A stretch of 64,000 nucleotides of DNA from Citricoccus sp. SGAir0253 (lineage in GTDB: Bacteria; Actinomycetota; Actinomycetes; Actinomycetales; Micrococcaceae), in NCBI RefSeq assembly GCF_005877055.1, contig NZ_CP039424.1:1178001-1242000 (forward strand). The letters run 5' to 3'. A model generated the notes under the pieces. That model saw only the letters and a program-made list of their open reading frames with translations, did no database searches and was not told the DNA's origin. The translations under genes were made by a program, and so were the position numbers. Shown here one piece after another: positions 41,851-50,046 of the stretch (position 1 is the first letter of the stretch; every line of letters starts with the position of its first letter).

Positions 41851-42864
41851 ATGCGCATCCCCGACGAGACCCTGCCCGCCCTGGGCCGCCTGCCGCTGGC
41901 CCGGGAGGACGTGGACCGCGGCTGCGAGGTCCGGGCCGAGCCGGGGTGGCTGCAGCGGGCGTGGGCGCGCCCCGAGGCGCGCGTGCTGTGGTTGACCGGG
42001 GGACGTGCGCCGGTCCTCGGCGGCCGGCTCGTCCTCGACCGGCCCCAGGGCGAGCTGCCGGGGGACGCGGTGTACCTGGGCCGGTCCGCGGCCGGTGCCG
42101 GGACCGGTACCGCCGGCCTCCCCGCGGACGGTGACGCGGCGCGCGCGGAACTGATCCTGCTGACCGCCGAGCGGCACCCGGAGCTGGCCGCCCCCGAGGC
42201 CGGGGGCGCCGCCGTCGCCGATCCCGGGCAGGTCGCCTGGGTGGGCCTGCGGGACGTCGCCGCCGCCCTGACCGACCGGGACGCCGGCATCTTCGTGGAG
42301 GCCGTGTCCATCGCGAACTGGCACGCCACCCACACGCACTGCCCGCGCTGCGGCGAGCGCACCGTGATGGCGCAGTCCGGCTGGGTGCGGGTGTGCCCGG
42401 CGGACTCCTCGGAGCACTTCCCGCGGACGGACCCGGCGATCATCGTGGCCATCACGGACCGCGAGGACCGCATCCTGCTGGGCAACAACACCGCGTGGGG
42501 CCCCGGGCGGTTCTCCACGCTGGCGGGCTTCGTCGAGCCGGGGGAGTCGCTCGAGGCCGCGGTGGTGCGGGAGATCCACGAGGAGTCCCAGCTCGTGGTC
42601 CACTCCCCGCAGTACCTGGGCTCCCAGCCCTGGCCGTTCCCCCAGTCGCTCATGCTCGGCTTCTCCGCGGTCACGGACGACCCGGACGCCGCGGCGGCCG
42701 ACGGGGAGGAGCTGGCCGAGGTGCGCTGGTTCACCCGCGAGCAGCTGCGCGCCGCCGTGGCGGAGGGGCACGTCACCATCCCGGGCGCCACGTCCATCTC
42801 CCGGGCGCTGATCGAGCACTGGTTCGGCGGAGACCTGCCCGAGCCGCGCACGCTGCACCACTGA
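41851..42864 (+). CDS. nudC: NAD(+) diphosphatase / mRNA de-NADding hydrolase
   Basis: A 337-residue Nudix hydrolase. The Nudix box is GFVEPGESLEAAVVREIHEE, and the NudC-specific SQPWPFPQS motif that recognises NAD(H) follows. It splits NAD(H) into NMN(H) and AMP and, in characterised NudC, removes NAD caps from RNA. A zinc ribbon precedes the Nudix domain: CPRC and VC supply three cysteines, but the fourth position (VCPADSS) is not Cys. The M. tuberculosis counterpart Rv3199c also lies beside uvrD2. Divergent from the kinase-like gene. Confidence 0.93.
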   Translation: MRIPDETLPALGRLPLAREDVDRGCEVRAEPGWLQRAWARPEARVLWLTGGRAPVLGGRLVLDRPQGELPGDAVYLGRSAAGAGTGTAGLPADGDAARAELILLTAERHPELAAPEAGGAAVADPGQVAWVGLRDVAAALTDRDAGIFVEAVSIANWHATHTHCPRCGERTVMAQSGWVRVCPADSSEHFPRTDPAIIVAITDREDRILLGNNTAWGPGRFSTLAGFVEPGESLEAAVVREIHEESQLVVHSPQYLGSQPWPFPQSLMLGFSAVTDDPDAAAADGEELAEVRWFTREQLRAAVAEGHVTIPGATSISRALIEHWFGGDLPEPRTLHH

Positions 42865-42978
42865 CCCACCCGCCGTCGCCGCGCGGGACGCCCCGGCACG
42901 AGCCGGACGGCCCCGGCGACCGACCGGCGCCGGCCCCGAGGCCGGCGGCCGGACGCACCGACCACGAACCGGAGGACC

Positions 42979-45177
42979 GTGACCGAGCAGACCGAGCACA
43001 CCGCGCAGGCCCAGGACCGGCGCGACATCCTGGCCGGGCTGGACGCCGAGCAGCGCCAGGCCGCCACGACCCTGAACGGTCCCGTGTGCATCCTGGCCGG
43101 GGCCGGCACGGGCAAGACCCGCGCCATCACCCATCGGATCGCCTACGGGGTGCAGACGGGCGTCTACGACCCGCACCGCACCCTCGCCCTGACGTTCACC
43201 GCCCGGGCCGCCGCGGAGATGCGGGCCCGGCTGCGGGACCTGGGCGCCCACGGCGTGCAGGCCCGGACCTTCCATTCCGCCGCGCTGCGCCAGCTGCAGT
43301 ACTTCTGGCCGCAGGCGGTCGGCGGGACGGTCCCGGAGCTGGTGGAGTACAAGGTCAACCTGCTCGCGGAGGCCGCCCGGCGGCTGCGCACCACCACGGA
43401 CCGCGCCGCCCTGCGGGACCTGGCGGGGGAGATCGAGTGGGCCAAGGTCTCCATGCACACCCCGGACGGCTACGCGGCCGCCGCCGCCGGGCGCGAGATG
43501 CCCGCCGGCTGGGACGCGAACGGCGTCGCCCGGCTGTTCCAGGGCTACGAGGACGTCAAGACGGACCGCAACCTCATCGACTTCGAGGACGTGCTGCTGC
43601 TGATGGTCGGCATCCTCGAGTCCGAGCCCCGGATCGCCGCCCAGGTCCGGGAGCAGTACCGCGTGTTCATCGTCGACGAGTACCAGGACGTCTCGCCGCT
43701 GCAGCACCGGCTGCTGGACCTGTGGCTGGGCGGGCGGCAGGAGCTGTGCGTCGTCGGCGACGCCTCGCAGACGATCTACTCCTTCACCGGCGCCACGTCC
43801 CGGTTCCTGCTGGACTTCCGCGCCCAGTACCCGGACGCCACGATGGTCAAGCTGGTCCGGGACTACCGCTCCACCCCGCAGGTCGTGGACCTGGCCAACC
43901 GGCTGCTCGCAGAGCGCACCCGGCAGCGCGTGCCGGTGCCCGGTCCGGACGGCACCCGCGGGCCGATGCCGCGCTGGGCGGAGCCGCTCGAGCTCGTCTC
44001 CCAGCGGCCGCACGGGCCGGACCCGGTGTTCGCCGAGTGCACCGACGACGAGGCCGAGGCCGGCTGGGTGGCCGGCCAGGTCCAGGCCCTGCTGCAGGAG
44101 GGCGTGCAGGCCGCGGAGATCGCCGTGCTGTTCCGCACCAACGGCCAGTCGGAGGCGTTCGAGCAGGCCTTCGCCGCCGCCGGCATCGGCTACCAGCTGC
44201 GGGGCGGCGAGCGGTTCTTCTCCCGCCGCGAGGTGCGCGACGGCATCCTGCAGCTGCGCGCCGCCGCGCGCTCCGCCCAGGACGTGGCCGGAGACCAGGT
44301 GCCGGGGCGCGTCCGGGACGTGCTCGCCTCCCTCGGCTACACCGAGACCGCCCCGCAGGCCTCCGGGGCCGTGCGGGAGAAGTGGGAGTCGCTCAACGCC
44401 CTCGTGGCGCTGTCCGAGGAGCTGGCGGCCGCCCGCGGGGAGCAGTTCACCCTCGCGGACCTCGTCGCCGAGCTGGACGAGCGGGCCGCCAGCCAGCACG
44501 CCCCCACCGTCCAGGGCGTCACCCTCGCCTCCCTGCACTCGGCGAAGGGCCTGGAGTGGGACGCCGTGTTCCTCGTCGGGCTCTCGGAGGGGCTCATGCC
44601 CATCAGCTTCGCGGACACGCAGGAGGACATCGACGAGGAGCGCCGGCTGCTGTACGTGGGGATCACCCGTGCCCGGCATCGGCTGTTCCTGACCTGGACG
44701 CTGGCCCGGGGCACCGGGGGGCGCTCGACGCGCAAGCCCTCCCGGTTCCTCGAGGCGCTCGACCCCGAGGCGGCCTCGCGGCACGGCGCCTCGTCCCGCC
44801 GCCGGACCGGCGCCGCGGGGGGCGACGGCCGCGGAGGACGCGGGACCGGGCGGAAGCGGGCCCAGGCCGCCCACTGCCGCACGTGCGGGACCCTGCTGGA
44901 GACGGGGGCCGAGCGGAAGACGGGCCGGTGCGCGGACTGCCCGCCGACCTACGACGAGTCGCTGTTCGAGAGCCTGCGCACGTGGCGGCTGGCCACCTCC
45001 CAGGCGGCCTCGTTGCCGGCCTTCGTGGTGTTCACGGACGCCACCCTCGTGGCCATCGCCGAGGCCGCCCCGAAGACCCCGGCCGAGCTGCTGCGCATCC
45101 CCGGGGTGGGACGCTCGAAGCTGGAGAAGTACGGGCCGGACGTGCTGGAGCTGGTCAACGGCACGACGTCGGCCTAG
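42979..45177 (+). CDS. uvrD2: UvrD2-type DNA helicase with tetracysteine and HRDC domain
   Basis: A 732-residue superfamily 1 helicase. Walker A AGAGTGKT (about 40-47), FIVDEYQDVSPLQ, VVGDASQTIYSFTGA, VTLASLHSAKGLEWDAVFLV and LYVGITRARHRL are present. After a Gly/Arg-rich linker comes a Cys-x2-Cys ... Cys-x2-Cys module (CRTC and CADC, around 632-654) and a C-terminal HRDC domain ending IPGVGRSKLEKYGPDVLELV. This architecture is that of mycobacterial UvrD2 (Rv3198c). GGAGGA lies only two bases before GTG 42979, unusually close, so the mode of initiation is uncertain. Downstream of nudC by 114 bases on the same strand. Confidence 0.94.
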   Translation: MTEQTEHTAQAQDRRDILAGLDAEQRQAATTLNGPVCILAGAGTGKTRAITHRIAYGVQTGVYDPHRTLALTFTARAAAEMRARLRDLGAHGVQARTFHSAALRQLQYFWPQAVGGTVPELVEYKVNLLAEAARRLRTTTDRAALRDLAGEIEWAKVSMHTPDGYAAAAAGREMPAGWDANGVARLFQGYEDVKTDRNLIDFEDVLLLMVGILESEPRIAAQVREQYRVFIVDEYQDVSPLQHRLLDLWLGGRQELCVVGDASQTIYSFTGATSRFLLDFRAQYPDATMVKLVRDYRSTPQVVDLANRLLAERTRQRVPVPGPDGTRGPMPRWAEPLELVSQRPHGPDPVFAECTDDEAEAGWVAGQVQALLQEGVQAAEIAVLFRTNGQSEAFEQAFAAAGIGYQLRGGERFFSRREVRDGILQLRAAARSAQDVAGDQVPGRVRDVLASLGYTETAPQASGAVREKWESLNALVALSEELAAARGEQFTLADLVAELDERAASQHAPTVQGVTLASLHSAKGLEWDAVFLVGLSEGLMPISFADTQEDIDEERRLLYVGITRARHRLFLTWTLARGTGGRSTRKPSRFLEALDPEAASRHGASSRRRTGAAGGDGRGGRGTGRKRAQAAHCRTCGTLLETGAERKTGRCADCPPTYDESLFESLRTWRLATSQAASLPAFVVFTDATLVAIAEAAPKTPAELLRIPGVGRSKLEKYGPDVLELVNGTTSA

Positions 45178-45231
45178 GCGGCGTCCGTCGGCGCCGGCCG
45201 GGGCGGGGCACGCGGGTCGGCGCCGGCGGGG

Positions 45232-46263
45232 CTAGCCGGCGGGAGCGCAGGCGCAGCCGGGATGGGCGGGCACGTGCAGGGTGTCCACCCGTCCGGTGCC
45301 GGCCTGCAGGTGCAGCACCGTCCCGGCGTCCACCGCCCCGGTGTCCACCCACTGCAGCACCCGGCGGGCGGCCAGGGCACCGGCGGCCAGGGCCAGCGTG
45401 AGGTCCTCGCGCCCGGCGCCCGCGGCGAGCAGGGCCTCGGTGCGGGCCGGGCGCAACGGGTCCGTGGCCGCCGCCGCGAGGTCCCAGCACCCCGGGCAGC
45501 CGGTCGCGGCGGGGGCGCACCAGGGACCCACGAGCACGTCGTCGTCGCGGACCACCACGGGCAGCAGGGCGTGGTCGGCAGCGCGGGCCAGCGCCAGGGA
45601 CTCCGGGTCCACGGCCCCGCGCGTGACCACCACCGTCGCGTCCGCCCCCGGGCCGGGCGGGAGCGGGGTGGTGAGGGGAAGCACCACCGGGTCCAGGCCG
45701 ACGTCGTCGATGCGCCGGGCCAGCGCGACCGGACGGATCCGGCCGAGGTCGCCGGGCAGGTACCCGGTGCCGAGGTCCGCGGTGGCCACCTCGGCGCGGT
45801 CCCACAGCACGAGCCGGCCGATCCCGGCGGCCGCGAGGGAGCGGGCGACCGCCGCCCCGGTGCGCCCGAGCCCGAGCACCTGGACCCCGGCCCGCCGGCG
45901 CCGGTCCAGGAGGTCGGCGGCCCGCTCGGCGGAGTCCACCGGCCCGGGCTCCACGGCCAGCGCCGCCGCCAGGTCCTGGGCCAGCACGTCGGCGGCGTGC
46001 CCGGCGCCGGGGCCCGGCGGCGAGGACTGCCGGTGCAGGAAACCCTCGAGCATGGACACCAGCTCCCGCGCCTCGGCCGGATCCAGCCCGCACGTGCGCA
46101 CGGCCTCGCGCTCGCCGTCGTCCGGGATGCCCGCGGCCAGGCGGTCGAGGAACGCCATGACCGCCGGCGTGCAGCCGGAGAGCTGGGTCGAGCGTGAGCC
46201 GGAGCCGACCTGGACGGTGTCCTCGGCCAGGCGGACGAGGCTGAGTCCGGGGTTCAGGCGCAT
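45232..46263 (-). CDS. ThiF/E1-like adenylyltransferase-fold protein
   Basis: A 343-residue protein. A Rossmann-type segment VQVLGLGRTGAAVARSLAAA with a following acidic LVLWDRAEV (about 145-175) resembles the ThiF/MoeB/E1 nucleotide fold. Cys pairs GCPGCWDL and GCACA may bind zinc. The N-terminal 110 residues have no clear domain. The expected catalytic Arg and Cys of E1 enzymes are not evident, so activity is uncertain. M. tuberculosis has a ThiF-like protein at the same place (Rv3196 neighbourhood). GGGAGGA lies four bases before the ATG. No modified peptide gene is visible nearby, so I do not propose a RiPP role. Confidence 0.7.
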   Translation of the reverse strand: MRLNPGLSLVRLAEDTVQVGSGSRSTQLSGCTPAVMAFLDRLAAGIPDDGEREAVRTCGLDPAEARELVSMLEGFLHRQSSPPGPGAGHAADVLAQDLAAALAVEPGPVDSAERAADLLDRRRRAGVQVLGLGRTGAAVARSLAAAGIGRLVLWDRAEVATADLGTGYLPGDLGRIRPVALARRIDDVGLDPVVLPLTTPLPPGPGADATVVVTRGAVDPESLALARAADHALLPVVVRDDDVLVGPWCAPAATGCPGCWDLAAAATDPLRPARTEALLAAGAGREDLTLALAAGALAARRVLQWVDTGAVDAGTVLHLQAGTGRVDTLHVPAHPGCACAPAG

Positions 46264-46419
46264 GGGGTCCTCCCAGGGGTGTCGGACCGGCGGGGGAGGC
46301 CGGTGGCGGGGCGCCGGCGTCCGGCCGGCGTCCGACCATCGTGGCACCACATCCGGCGGGGTCGGCCGGGTTGTCCACAGGGACCGGCGGCGGCGCGCCG
46401 GGGCCGTCCCCGGCGGCGG

Positions 46420-46425
46420 CAGAAT
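46420..46425 (+). promoter_or_regulatory. -10 box of the DUF45 metallopeptidase gene
   Basis: CAGAAT ends seven bases before ATG 46433; the same hexamer precedes the gene at 6073. Confidence 0.5.
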
Positions 46426-46432
46426 GGAGGCC

Positions 46433-47062
46433 ATGAGCCCGACGACCGGCCGCCGTGCCGCAGGAACCCCGTCCCGGACCCCGCGCCAGAGCGTCGACCT
46501 GGAGGTCGACGGCACGCCGGTGCGCATCGTGCGCTCCGCCCGCCGCACGCGCACGATCTCGGCCGCGTGGCGCGACGGAAGGCTCCAGGTCTCGGTGCCG
46601 ATGGGCCTGGGCAGCGCCGAGGAGCACGACTGGGCGCGCCGGATGATCCTCAAGGTCGCCTCGCGCCAGCCGTCGGGCCCGTCCTCGGACGCCGACCTGC
46701 TGGCCCGGGCACGGGGGCTGGCGCGGCGCTGGCTGGACGGCCGCGTCCAGCCGCGGGAGGTCGTGTGGTCCACCCGCCAGCAGCGCCGCTGGGGCTCCTG
46801 CACGCCCGGCACCGGACGGATCCGCCTGTCCTCGGAGCTGGCCGGCATGCCGGACTGGGTGGTCGACGGGGTGCTCGTCCACGAGCTGGCACACCTGGAG
46901 CACGCCGACCACTCAGCGGCCTTCCACGCCCTGGCGGACCGGTACCCCCGGCAACGGGAGGCCATGGCGTTCCTGGCGGGCGTCAGCTACGCGACGGGAC
47001 GGGGCCTGTCCGGTCCCGACGGCGAGCCGGACGCCGGACCGGCCGGGAGCGGGGACGACTGA
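46433..47062 (+). CDS. DUF45/YgjP-like zinc metallopeptidase
   Basis: A 209-residue protein of the YgjP/DUF45 (WLM-related) family. The zinc motif is HELAHLEHADH (His-Glu-x-x-His plus a downstream His), preceded by the family-typical RRWGSCTPGTGRIRLSSELA. The N-terminal half has VRIVRSARRTRTISAAWRDG and a helical region. It is a predicted small intracellular peptidase; no substrate is known. The last 25 residues are Asp/Gly/Pro-rich. Divergent from the ThiF-like gene and converging with the DUF2342 gene. Confidence 0.87.
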   Translation: MSPTTGRRAAGTPSRTPRQSVDLEVDGTPVRIVRSARRTRTISAAWRDGRLQVSVPMGLGSAEEHDWARRMILKVASRQPSGPSSDADLLARARGLARRWLDGRVQPREVVWSTRQQRRWGSCTPGTGRIRLSSELAGMPDWVVDGVLVHELAHLEHADHSAAFHALADRYPRQREAMAFLAGVSYATGRGLSGPDGEPDAGPAGSGDD

Positions 47063-47109
47063 CCCGTGCGGCGGTGGACCGCCCGCCGGCGTCTCCGGGG
47101 AGGCTGCCC

Positions 47110-48582
47110 CTAGCGTCCGCTGCCGGAGTCCGCGGGCCCGCCGTCGCCGCCCTGGTCCTGCTGGTCGTCCTGGCCGTCCTGGTCGTGCGGGCCGTCGAAG
47201 CCGCCGGCGAGCAGCTTGCGCAGCTCGTCGTCCAGGCCGGCGGACTCCCGCTCCCGGGTCTCCCGCCGGGAGACGTAGCCGCTCGGGTCGTCGAGGTCCT
47301 CGGCGGTGGGCTGCAGGTCCGGGTGGCGCCAGATGCCGTCCCGGTACTCGCGGCCCTTGGCCGCCCCGATGGTCTCCCACAGCGTGGCGGCCTCGCGCAG
47401 CCGGCGCGGACGCAGGTCCAGGCCCACGAGGGACCCGAAGGCGTGCTCGGCCGGGCCGCCCGTGGCCCGTCGGCGGTTGATGGTCTCGCGCAGGGCGTGG
47501 GCGGCGTCGAGCGGGGCGGCGGCCTCGGTGACCACCACGTCCACCCAGCCCTCGATGAGGGCGAGCGTCGTCTCGAGCCGCTCCAGCGCGGCCTTCTGGG
47601 GCCCGGTCGGCTCCGGGATGAAGGACACGCCGGTGAAGGCCTCCTGCATGGACTCCGGATCCGAGGGGTCGATGGACCGGGCGGCCTCCTCGATCCGGGT
47701 CATGTCGATGTGCACGCCCGCGGCGTACTGCTCGATCGCGGCGTACAGGTCGCGCTCCAGCCACGGCGAGTGCACGAACAGGCGCATGCGGGCGACCTCG
47801 CGCAGCGCGAGGTAGATGCGGATCTGGTCGTCCGGGACCTGTAGTCCGTCGCCGAACTCCTCGATGTTCACCGGGACCATCGCCAGCTGGTGCCCGGCCA
47901 CGGGGAATCCCGGGTCCGTGCCGGAGAGCACCTCCTGGGCGAGCGCGCCCACGGCCTGGCCGAGCTGGAGGCCGAACAGGGTGCCGCCCAGGTTCTTCAG
48001 CATCGGCTGCAGCCCGCCGAGCATGCCCTGCATCTCCTCGGGCACCTGCCCGGGCATCTGGTCCTTCATGGCCCGGCTCATGGCCTCGGACATGGACACC
48101 GCGACCGGCTCGGTCAGCCGGCGCCACGTGTCCATGGTCGCCTCGACCCACTCGGCGCGCGACCACGCCTTGCCCAGCAGGCCGGTGGCCTCGAGGTCCG
48201 TGGCGCCGTCCAGCCACAGCTCCGCCAGGCGCAGGGCCTCGTCGATCTCCCGGCGGGCGAAGGTGCCCACGGTCGGGTCCTGGCCCGCGGCCGCCTGCCG
48301 CGCCGACTGGCGGGCCAGCGTCCAGTTCACCGGGCCGTCCTCGGGGGAGGACTGCATCATGGCCTGGAACTGCTGCATCATCTGGCCCATCATCGCCGGG
48401 TCCAGCTGCGAGGGGTCGAACGGCAGTCCGCCGCCCGCACCGCCCGCGCCGCCCAGCCCGCCGAGGGCGCGCCTGAGCTCCTCGGGATCCGGGCCGTCGC
48501 CGCCGAACATGCGGCGGAGCATCTCGGACAGCGGGTCATCTCCCTCGGAGGGGGAACCGGGGCCGTTCGGGGGATTCGTCAT
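47110..48582 (-). CDS. DUF2342 (zincin_2-like) protein, zinc site not visible
   Basis: A 490-residue protein of the actinobacterial DUF2342 family, sometimes annotated zinc-dependent metalloprotease. Family-typical segments are NWTLARQSARQAAA, LGGTLFGLQLGQAVGALAQE, FGDGLQVPDDQIRIYLALRE and LFVHSPWLERDL. I find no HExxH: the helix where a zinc motif would sit reads REVARMRLF. The protease annotation is therefore not supported here. The N-terminal 60 residues are Gly/Pro-rich and the C-terminal 30 Asp/Gln/Gly-rich. ATG 48582 follows TACGCT by seven bases. M. tuberculosis Rv3195 is the positional counterpart. Confidence 0.82.
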   Translation of the reverse strand: MTNPPNGPGSPSEGDDPLSEMLRRMFGGDGPDPEELRRALGGLGGAGGAGGGLPFDPSQLDPAMMGQMMQQFQAMMQSSPEDGPVNWTLARQSARQAAAGQDPTVGTFARREIDEALRLAELWLDGATDLEATGLLGKAWSRAEWVEATMDTWRRLTEPVAVSMSEAMSRAMKDQMPGQVPEEMQGMLGGLQPMLKNLGGTLFGLQLGQAVGALAQEVLSGTDPGFPVAGHQLAMVPVNIEEFGDGLQVPDDQIRIYLALREVARMRLFVHSPWLERDLYAAIEQYAAGVHIDMTRIEEAARSIDPSDPESMQEAFTGVSFIPEPTGPQKAALERLETTLALIEGWVDVVVTEAAAPLDAAHALRETINRRRATGGPAEHAFGSLVGLDLRPRRLREAATLWETIGAAKGREYRDGIWRHPDLQPTAEDLDDPSGYVSRRETRERESAGLDDELRKLLAGGFDGPHDQDGQDDQQDQGGDGGPADSGSGR

Positions 48583-48589
48583 GGGCACC

Positions 48590-48595
48590 AGCGTA
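48590..48595 (-). promoter_or_regulatory. -10 box of the DUF2342 gene
   Basis: TACGCT (48595 to 48590, minus strand) ends seven bases before ATG 48582. An in-frame GTG at 48588 would be too close to be a leaderless start. Confidence 0.5.
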
Positions 48596-48701
48596 TCGGC
48601 GCCGTCGGGCGGTGTCCGCAGCGGGCGCTCTGGTTCACTGTCGGCGCACAGCCGCGGGCGCGCCCCCGGCGCGCACGGCCGTCGCCGGGCCCCGCACCCC
48701 C

Positions 48702-48746
48702 TAGAATGAGGGTCGAGACCAGAGCACCCCGGCTCGTCCGGGGTGC
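48702..48746 (+). promoter_or_regulatory. Promoter and leader hairpin of the PDZ-Lon protease gene
   Basis: TAGAAT at 48702-48707 is the only good -10 in the divergent region on this strand and would start a transcript near 48714. Ten bases in, a perfect 9-bp stem (GCACCCCGG, 48724-48732, with 48738-48746, loop CTCGT) forms in the leader. It ends at the in-frame ATG 48747, about 66 bases before the start I chose, so it could affect start selection. Confidence 0.45.
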
Positions 48747-48812
48747 ATGCCCTGCCGCCCGGACGGTGGACCCGCCGACCGGTGCAGTATCCGTGAAGAC
48801 AGGTGCCCAGAC

Positions 48813-49949
48813 GTGCGAGAGACCCGTCGCCCGCCGGAGTCGCCGTCGGACGTGCCCGGAACCGCCGGGGCGGTCTCCATCGCCCCCGCCGCCCGGCGTG
48901 CCCGGCTCCTGCGCCGCCGTCGCCGGGCGACCACCCTCGCCGGGGCCGCGGCCGGGCTCCTGACGCTCACCGCGCTCGCGCTGCCGACCCCCTACATCGT
49001 CGAGTCGCCGGGGCCGACCTTCAACACGATCGGCGAGCACGACGGCGAGCCCGTCATCACCGTGGACGGTGCCCCCACCTACCCGACCACCGGCAGCCTC
49101 GACCTCACCACCGTCTACCTGCACGGCCCGCCGACGGGCTGGACCACGGCCCTGGACGTCCTCGGCGGCTGGGTGGACCCCACGCGGCGGATCGTGCCCG
49201 GCGAGCTCGTCTACCCCTCCGGGACCACGGCCGACGAGGTCGACGCCGAGAACAGCCAGGCGATGGCCACCTCGCAGGACTGGGCGGTCGCCGCGGCGCT
49301 CGAAGAGCTGGGGATCGACTACGGCCAGGAGCTGTCCGTGGCGGGGTTCGCGCCGGACTCCCGGGCCACGGACGTGCTCCGGGAGCATGACCGGCTCGTC
49401 TCGGCGGCCGGGGAGCCGGTCACCGGCCTGGAGGGCCTCAAGGACCGCCTCGCTGCCTCGGGCGGCCGGCCGGTGGAGCTCGGCATCGTCCGGGACGGGC
49501 GGCGGCTCACCGTGCAGGCGCCCGTGTACGCGGGCCCCGACGGGAGCTGGCTGCTCGGCATCTACCTGGACTCCGCCTTCCGGTTCCCGGTGGACGTGCG
49601 CATCGCCCTGGAGAACGTGGGCGGACCCAGCGCCGGGATGATGTTCGCCCTCGGGATCATCGACGAGATGACGCCCGGGGCGCTGACCGGCGGGCAGCAC
49701 ATCGCCGGCACCGGCACGATCGACCCGGACGGCACGGTGGGGGAGATCGGCGGCATCGTGCAGAAGGTCGCCGGAGCGCGGGAGGCCGGGGCGGAGCACT
49801 TCCTCGCCCCCGCCGGCAACTGCGCGGCACTGGCCGGCCACGTCCCGGACGGCATCGACGCGTACTCCGTGGCCACCCTCGACGAGGCCCGCGCGGCGGT
49901 GGAGGCCCTCGCGCAGGGCCGGTCCCCCCGCGCGCCGACGTGCGGATGA
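48813..49949 (+). CDS. Membrane-anchored PDZ/Lon-type (S16) protease
   Basis: A protein of 378 residues from GTG 48813. A basic stretch (RLLRRRRR) and one hydrophobic helix (about 30-50) put the rest outside the cell. A PDZ-like region (about 190-250) is followed by a Lon S16 domain with the catalytic Ser in NVGGPSAGMMFALGI and the Lys in GEIGGIVQKVAGAREAGA. The family counterpart is M. tuberculosis Rv3194c. The start is uncertain: an in-frame ATG at 48747 would add 22 residues (two Cys, no hydrophobic part). Probably degrades or processes envelope proteins. UPF0182 follows on the same strand. Confidence 0.86.
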   Translation: MRETRRPPESPSDVPGTAGAVSIAPAARRARLLRRRRRATTLAGAAAGLLTLTALALPTPYIVESPGPTFNTIGEHDGEPVITVDGAPTYPTTGSLDLTTVYLHGPPTGWTTALDVLGGWVDPTRRIVPGELVYPSGTTADEVDAENSQAMATSQDWAVAAALEELGIDYGQELSVAGFAPDSRATDVLREHDRLVSAAGEPVTGLEGLKDRLAASGGRPVELGIVRDGRRLTVQAPVYAGPDGSWLLGIYLDSAFRFPVDVRIALENVGGPSAGMMFALGIIDEMTPGALTGGQHIAGTGTIDPDGTVGEIGGIVQKVAGAREAGAEHFLAPAGNCAALAGHVPDGIDAYSVATLDEARAAVEALAQGRSPRAPTCG

Positions 49950-50046
49950 CGGGAGACCCGGTGGGACACAGACCTCGGTGGCGCGCGGCGCCGCCTCAGC
50001 AGTGCAGGACACGAAGTGCGCCTCCGGCGCAGAGGGGTAAGGACAC

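Noticed and set aside
45232-46263. ThiF-like protein as part of a RiPP (TOMM or microcin) cluster
   Set aside because: No YcaO protein, precursor peptide or exporter nearby, and the gene sits in conserved housekeeping order shared with mycobacteria.
46433-47062. DUF45 protein as an SprT-type DNA-protein crosslink protease
   Set aside because: The motif arrangement fits YgjP better, and no SprT-specific C-terminal zinc ribbon is present.
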